Source of the DNA: Ichthyophonus hoferi
Taxonomy: Eukaryota; Opisthokonta; Ichthyosporea; Ichthyophonida; Ichthyophonidae
NCBI GenBank assembly: GCA_002751075.1
Contig: NAOQ01000099.1
Location: forward strand, 9,399-65,282
DNA: 55,884 nt
Reading direction: 5' to 3'
This document shows positions 49,901 through 55,884 of the stretch, one piece after another. The notes below the pieces were generated by a model. That model was not told where the DNA came from. It saw only the letters and a program-made list of their open reading frames with translations, and searched no databases. Position numbers and translations under genes: made by a program. How positions within the stretch are numbered: the first letter of the stretch is position 1; the number at the start of each line of letters is the position of its first letter.

Positions 49901-52900
49901 ATTCTTGCATTATTTTATGGATGGTCACACATAGGGTTCAAGGCTCCGTGCTAGAAAAAATGAGATGGTTGAAAATAATCACTTATTGTATGTGTAGTAG
50001 TAATGGTAGAATGGTTAGAGAGGGATGGAAGAGAGAGAGAAAGAAGAAAGAGAAACATGTCTATGCTGGGCATCAAGATGTTGTGGAAGAGGACATGGTG
50101 TTGATCAAAAAATAATGTTAACAGTAACTAATGTTAGATTACAACTCCATACAGGCACGCGACCAGTTAGGACGACTTATGGGAATGCTGTTATGTATTT
50201 TACCTCTCAAACAGAACTTACAGCCGGATGATATCTTGCTACCCTTGGGCTTGGCCTTTGTTAGGGCAAGGTATACATACACCTCTATACATGCACCCTA
50301 TACATTCTTGCACACTTGTCTACACTCTCTCTGGTTGTTGTATCATACTGTGCTTTATCTGTTTCTTAACTTACCTTAGCATCCAATTGGCACATTACAT
50401 ATATATTATGTGTTTACTGGATGGCTATAGTATTAACATTCGCATACACCATAGACTATATACTATACACGGTACATTATACACTATGCCTATACACTAC
50501 ACAGCATAGAGCATGCACCTACACCTACCTAACCCATCCTTTCCCTTCATATAAATACACATACAACAGTTCAAAAGAAGTGCGACTTGGTGTCGTGTGT
50601 GCCTACAAACATGCCTTTGTCTCTCTGGGAGGGTCGTGGATGGACCGTAACATACCCGTGTTTATTGTCCATGCACTCAATCTTCTATCAGCCACGCGTC
50701 TGCCACATCTATATTCAGATACGTTGTGTGCACGCAAATGTGTTCATAGTCTACTAAGCTATGTTTTCTCCAATGCCTTAGATGAGACCAGCATGATTAA
50801 GACCGTCAAGGTATATATATATAGTTTTTTTATTCTTTTGATCGTGGAATTTTTATATAATTTTGATTGCGAAACTTATCATTTGGACCGCAAACCGCTC
50901 TATTATAGTATATTATTATGGTATTCTTGTATTCTTTTGATACATTTGTCTATACGTTTATATGTTCTATGTTCTAGTTTGGTGCTCTCCCTCTCTTTAT
51001 TCACATCTCTGTCACTCTGTTGGTACCTTGAACATTCCCACGTCTTCTTGGCGTTTTTTTTTTTTTTTTTTGTTTTTTTGTTTTTTTTGTTTTTTTCTTA
51101 GCATAGTATAGCATAATATGTTTCAATAAAAGTATCTAAACTGTCGTTTCAATGCATCCACTCCTGTTTTTCTTATTGTACTAGTTGCACCTTGTTATGT
51201 ATCTATCCCCTCTGGTTGCCAAACACAGTATTGCTATCTTTACCGCCAGTGTTTGTTTATGCAGAGCATGTATGAACATCTTTACATTTATCTTGTTTCT
51301 CACAACACAACCAATACACTCTACCCTAACAACCTCTTCCTGTTTTTACTCGTATACATACAACATACATACAATATATATACAATACTTCACTCCCAAA
51401 GGCTGTATGTTATAATTATATCATGATTAATCAACTGAAAATGACCAATTAGCACACTGTATTAACAATGGTGACGTCAGGAATTATGTAAGGCCCTATC
51501 TAAATGTGGCAAATTGACTGAGCCGAGTTCTGCCCAACATGCTATGGTGGTAGCACTACAATTGGTTTGTTACATCTTCCTATAGCATTGTCGACCTTGA
51601 CCTTGCTATATATTTGCTCCTATATCTATATCTATGTATATCTTCTAGTTATTGATTTGTTTCTGAATGCTATTATATGATAGGATATGATCATTTTGTC
51701 TTACTGTTATTGTCACATTGCTTTACTATGATATTATCATTCACGGGTTTATGCTATCATTTTATCATACTATCATTTATTTTTTTCCTTTGTAAGTTGT
51801 TTTTCTCTTTTACATTCTCTGCAGTGTAATATTTCTTATATATTCGTTATCCTCACAATGCCCCGACCTCACCTAATACTAGCTTATATCATAACATATT
51901 TTTAGTTTTTATCGCGCGTTATATGTATATATGTACAATGCTCACTCTCTTTCTTTTCTCTGACTTTTGATTAATCTACTCCTCCCTCTCTGACTGGCAC
52001 TAGGTTTAATATCTATGTTTCATTTGAGGTTTTAAACATTCACTTTATATTTAAAAATATAATCATACAGGATTTTAAAAACATAATCATAAATTTATCT
52101 CCCAAATAAATATCCTCTGATAATACCAATTAACTCAGACTATAACCATTATAACCTATACTATATATAGACCAATTAACTACTTAACATTGATTGATTA
52201 AGACCGCAAATATACTATACTATACTATGTATATAGTTGTATGTATATGTGTAAATATGTAGGTTCATAAACATATGCACATATGCAACGCGTACACGCA
52301 AATATACACACATGTACATCCATATATCTTTATGTATAAAGTAATCCTATATCAAACCCCTGTTTATACCATGGTGTATAGCACGAATCCTATGTTGTCA
52401 AAGGAATAGAGATAGTGGAAGTGGATGCAACTAGAGATAACAATAGACAAGAATGATTAAATATAGTACAGTATAGTTATATGGAATACATAGAACGTCA
52501 TTAACATAGCTTATGACTGCAGATTGGAGAACTGCTAGTACGACTGAAATCATTGAGTAAGCCATTGTATGAAGTAGTCAAGAACCATGTCATGGTCACA
52601 CTTACTTATCCTATGTTACCTGTTAGGTTGGCTGCCGCCTGGTGTCTCAGGTGATTGACTTATTAAAATTATACGGGTGTGGGGATTGGTTAGTGTGGGT
52701 ACATAGGTTGTTGAGTTGAATCTTATGTTGTATTATATTTTATTATATTGTATGGTTTTGTTTTGTTTTGTTTTATATGAGGTTGTAGTGTGTTTTATAG
52801 TACAATATTAGATATTTTCTTGGGCTATGATGTGTTATGCTATAGTATATTAGGTAATCATTTTTATATATACAGTACGTGTGCGTCATGTAACACATAC

Positions 52901-55725
52901 ACATAAGTTATTAAACTACAAATAGAACGCTATTATCGACTAATATACGTTTATAAAGTATGAAAAACAAATAGTTTACAAATATCCATCTCTACCTTAT
53001 TAACGCCATAGCCACGGTAACCAAAGCCCCCAACCTTTAACCCAATTACCACTGCAGATGTCTTATATCAGCCATTCCCCGACGACAAGCCTCGTGTATA
53101 TTAGAGTGTATTGATAAATTGTATAGTAAGAAGACGGTGCCTGATGCCCTGCATGGCTATAGTATGGCACTGGCTGCACTGGCCGCTATAATTCCCGCCT
53201 CCTCTCTCGGTATGCTGCAGTTACTATATGTATATGTATGGTTGGTTATATGTGTATAGTACAGTTACTATATATAATGCTACCCAACACATATCTCACC
53301 TTCCCACCTCCACCACTGTCACCAACACACCCTACCCGCAGGTGTACCGCGGGGACTATCAGTGTCTATGCTAACCATGGCCGAGGAACTGATGCATAAT
53401 CCAGCCAAGGGAGCACTAGCCTTAGTACAGGAGGAGGTGGCTTGGGCCTGTGTCGCTGCCCTTACGGCACAGGGTGCTACTTTCTTCTCAGACCACTTGG
53501 ATAAAGCCTTCTCTCTATTTAGGGATACGGTAGGTCGTGGTGGGTGGGTGTACGTATATGTATGTATGTATGTACGTGTGTGTGCATATATGTGTCTATG
53601 TATGTATCTATGTATATATATTCATATATTTCCATGCTTGCTTTATGTCAAATCAACACCAGCCATCCCTTAATGTCTATTATTTTAATATTTTGTTAAA
53701 ACATTTTCCTAAATTTACTTTTGAATAAACGTCCTCTTATCTATATATCATTTTACAGTATATATATATATTTTCATTTTCCTTTTCCTTTTTTTTTATA
53801 GATTAGATTAAATTGTTTTATTTTAAGTTGTTTTATCTTATTGATATATTTATTACACTATCAGAATATTATTTACTACACTATACTATATTCTAATCTA
53901 TTTCCTACTACCTACCCACCTACAGTTCACGCGTACTGCGAGAGAGGAAGAGTTGGAGAGATCGCAACAGACGGGGTCAGAAGAATATATTAGCATCTTG
54001 TTTAGTCGTTGTCATGCAATGGGTGCGCTTTATTTCTTTGTACACAGCTGCCACCACCTCCTAGACGATTGTGTATGTATATATATTCTTTATATATCTG
54101 ACATGTATATGCATATTATATATCCTATATATGCTCCTTATATACCCTATATACCTTATGTACCCTATATACCTTATAGGTCCTCTATCTCTTATAGACT
54201 TATATACCTTTTAGACTCTATATACCTTATGTACCCTATATACCTTGTATACCCTATATACCTTATATATCATATGTACCTTATATACCTTATATACCAT
54301 ATGCACCCTATATACCCTATATGCTTTATATATCTTATCTATTCTATATACCTTATATACCTTATATGCGCTATATACCTTATATATATTGCTTACCTCC
54401 ATACCAACTCTACGAAGATGGAGAAGAAAGTGCTGGGTTATCTACAGATTACTACACAAATGGCTGGGGTGTCTAATTCCAATGTGACTGTCCTGCCTGA
54501 TCTAGTGCGATTGCTAAAGGTTTGCCACCCTTCTCCGACATATCTGTATAGGTGTATATGTGGTATACCTTCCTATATACCCTACTATATACATCTGTGT
54601 ATATATTTGTTTATTTATTTATGTATTTTTTTAGTTGTTTGTTTATTACGTTTCAGTAATATCTACAATAAAAGGTCTGTATAGCTATTGTCTAAGGGTG
54701 TGTTGAGTACATCGGAACACATGCTAGATGCCAATGAGATAATGGTATAGGGTTCAGTATGTTTTTATGTTACACTTCTGAGAATAATAATAATAATAAT
54801 GGTAATAACAACAATAACAACAATAATAATAATAATAATAGAAATGGGACTACTTGTAATAGCACTCACTCTTAAGAGAAGCATTTACACACAAAACCCC
54901 AACACAGAGCTCAATACAACACAACTATTATACTACCTTGCACACTGTTATTAATATTATTACCATATTGCAGATGCGTGTATATAAGACCTACGCTTTA
55001 CTGAAGCCAACCAGCTATCCAAGTCATCTCTCTACTCTATTGAGATTAATCATGTCCGGTAGGTATACATATACATACAAGCATACCTATATATACATAT
55101 ACTCATATACACATACCTACATGTATGTCTATCTACCAACCAATCACCTACATCCCCCTCCTTGCCTACTCTTTCCTAGTACCTGGCCTCTCTCCTTATT
55201 GCTAGTAGAGGGGGGCTCATTGCCTTATCTATCTGTATGACCGTGTGGTGTGCTCTAGGGGGAACAAAGGGTGGTGGGTGATTGGATATGAATAAATTGC
55301 AGGAAGACGGCAGGGGGGTCTAATAAGGTTTATGATGCAAAATATTGTAGTACGGATTATATTATACTCTCTTATATTAGATTATATATGTGTGTATATA
55401 TATATCTATATATGCTGTATTCCATTCTATGTATATATTGTACTATCTTATGCTATATTATATTTTATCTTGCAATACAAGTTGGATATAGGTACTGTAA
55501 TACTATGATAGGACTGTGTTGTTATAGTATTATAATATTATATTATTATAGTATACCAGTAAATCTTGTATGATATCATTCTTACCTATGTACGTTGATT
55601 TGTTGACAGATCTGGTGCACGTGGTTGGTGACGTCAGTACTACCCTCTTACCTTCCCTTTGTGGGCCGGATAATGCGATAATAGGGGGATATCAGGAGGA
55701 CGTGGATGGTGATTTAAAAGCACAG
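44260..55725 (+). CDS. HEATR5B: HEATR5 (HEAT-repeat, AP-1/clathrin traffic), N-terminal third
   Basis: Seventeen exons join in phase into 683 codons, and the gene runs off the right edge: 44260-44385, 45332-45426, 46635-46739, 47396-47444, 48090-48152, 48963-49115, 49641-49739, 50155-50270, 50570-50810, 51481-51564, 52523-52650, 53058-53209, 53342-53529, 53926-54072, 54418-54519, 54974-55058 and 55610-55725. Each aligns in order with human HEATR5B (about 2070 aa). Examples are MANAKTLFLDESKLTKLTD at the N-terminus, HKDMFKLARPMLTDK (human HRDIYKNARSLLTDR), VRLGVVCAYKHAFVSLGGSW, LPVRLAAAWCLR (human MAARLAAAWCLR) and TTLLPSLCGPDNAI (human TSLLRSLCHYDDSV). HEATR5/Laa1 proteins are long HEAT solenoids that help AP-1 and its partners load onto Golgi and endosome membranes. 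The first intron starts GCAAGT. The exon at 54418 follows an unusual GAAG acceptor. The glycine-rich loop before REVRVGV in the human protein is absent. HEATR5A versus 5B cannot be separated. Confidence 0.95.
44880..45060. repeat. TTGTTATA/TTATAG low-complexity tract
   Basis: Repeated words such as ATATTGTTATATTGTTATAG and TATTATTATAG occur within HEATR5 intron 1. They are similar in style to the 1480-1690 array. There is no other content. Confidence 0.6.
45529..45566. repeat. TA microsatellite next to the assembly gap
   Basis: About 19 TA units immediately left of the gap, with another TA run at 45873-45908 right of it. The gap is therefore probably a collapsed or unread TA array in HEATR5 intron 2. 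Confidence 0.85.
45579..45866. other. Assembly gap (N run)
   Basis: 288 undetermined bases inside HEATR5 intron 2. No exon need be hidden here, because the flanking exons 45332-45426 and 46635-46739 join in phase (AG|A, Arg) and in homology. Confidence 1.
46085..46320. repeat. CTATACACTACTATA-type satellite
   Basis: About 235 bases of diverged units such as CTACTATACACTACTATATA in HEATR5 intron 2. The 92- and 112-codon frames across it, repeated HYYTLLYTTI-like peptides, are the array in translation. Confidence 0.9.
46881..46907. repeat. GA microsatellite
   Basis: About 13 GA units in HEATR5 intron 3. Confidence 0.9.
47150..47335. repeat. TATGG/TATAG/TGTGG pentanucleotide satellite
   Basis: The same pentamers as at 30655-31130 (for example GGTATAGTGTGGTATAATGT), here in HEATR5 intron 3 just upstream of exon 47396-47444. 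Confidence 0.9.
51054..51097. repeat. Poly-T tract with G interruptions
   Basis: More than 40 bases of T broken by a few G in HEATR5 intron 9. The 226-codon frame starting at 50421 is exon 50570-50810 read through into this intron. Confidence 0.9.
54100..54395. repeat. TATACCCTATATACCTTATG-type satellite
   Basis: Close to 300 bases of 10-base-period units (TATACCTTAT / TATACCCTAT) in the HEATR5 intron before exon 54418-54519. Open frames on both strands here (repeated IYLIYSIYLIYL-like or YKVYKVYRV-like peptides) are array translations. Confidence 0.9.
54787..54840. repeat. AAT/AAC trinucleotide microsatellite
   Basis: About 17 triplets of AAT with some AAC, in the HEATR5 intron before exon 54974-55058. 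Confidence 0.8.
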
Positions 55726-55759
55726 GTGAGACATGCTAGGATAATAAATAGAATATGAT

Positions 55760-55884
55760 TGGGTAGAGCATAGTATAGTAGAGTAGAAATAGCATAGTAT
55801 AGTATAGTATAATATAATATGGTGTGGTAGGTATAGTATAGTAGAGTATAGTATAGTATAGTATAGTATAGTAGAGTATAGTAT
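55760..55884. repeat. TATAG pentanucleotide satellite at the right edge
   Basis: Repeated TATAG with TAGAG variants (AGTATAGTAGAGTATAGTAT) in the intron after HEATR5 exon 17. It continues past the window. Confidence 0.9.

Noticed and set aside
50421-51101. 226-codon plus-strand ORF as an independent gene
   Set aside because: Its middle is HEATR5 exon 50570-50810 with clear homology; both ends are intron sequence, and the C-terminal F run is a poly-T tract.
1-55884. A novel multi-gene system or gene cluster
   Set aside because: The genes are ordinary, widely conserved and functionally independent, with mixed orientation and kilobases of spacing; nothing links them beyond position.

Overview
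The window is a piece of an AT-rich, intron-rich animal-type nuclear genome. I can assemble five protein-coding genes plus one intronless orphan ORF. Every multi-exon model below was built by hand: exon phases close across the junctions and the products align with known families. The proteins (a penta-EF-hand protein, DNAJC2/zuotin, glia maturation factor, a Gyp7-type TBC Rab-GAP, HEATR5) are a eukaryotic housekeeping set. Compact genes, introns full of TATAG/TATGG/TGTGG satellites, and one AT-AC minor-class intron fit an invertebrate, perhaps an early-branching animal such as a sponge. The species call is a guess; nothing here proves it.

Layout, left to right. (1) 543-3024 (+): the 3' four coding exons of a penta-EF-hand calcium sensor. 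(2) 4884-14906 (-): a complete DNAJC2 gene in 16 exons, convergent with the first. (3) 14907-17040: AT-rich spacer between two divergently transcribed genes. (4) 17041-19823 (+): glia maturation factor (ADF-H fold), whose second visible intron has U12-type AT-AC ends. (5) 19824-24174: gene-poor, with an assembly gap and a TATAT-type satellite. (6) 24175-32389 (-): a TBC-domain Rab GTPase-activating protein with both catalytic fingers intact and a very short N-terminus. (7) 32390-39715: a junkyard of old interspersed repeats. It holds several copies of one unclassified family, a LINE reverse-transcriptase relic and a pair of hairpins. (8) 39716-40927 (-): a single-exon ORF of 403 codons coding for a Ser/acidic-rich, probably disordered protein I do not recognise. 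(9) 40928-44259: no gene seen. (10) 44260 to beyond the right edge (+): the first 17 coding exons (683 codons) of HEATR5, the AP-1/clathrin-associated HEAT-repeat protein. Its first intron appears to be GC-AG.

The genes do not form a pathway. Three act in membrane traffic or the cytoskeleton (TBC Rab-GAP, HEATR5, GMF) and one at the ribosome exit (DNAJC2), but I see no functional cluster. I found no CRISPR, operon-like, toxin-antitoxin or other novel multi-gene system. The most interesting items are the AT-AC intron, the orphan intronless gene, the recurring unclassified repeat family, and the same pentanucleotide satellites recurring in introns of three genes.
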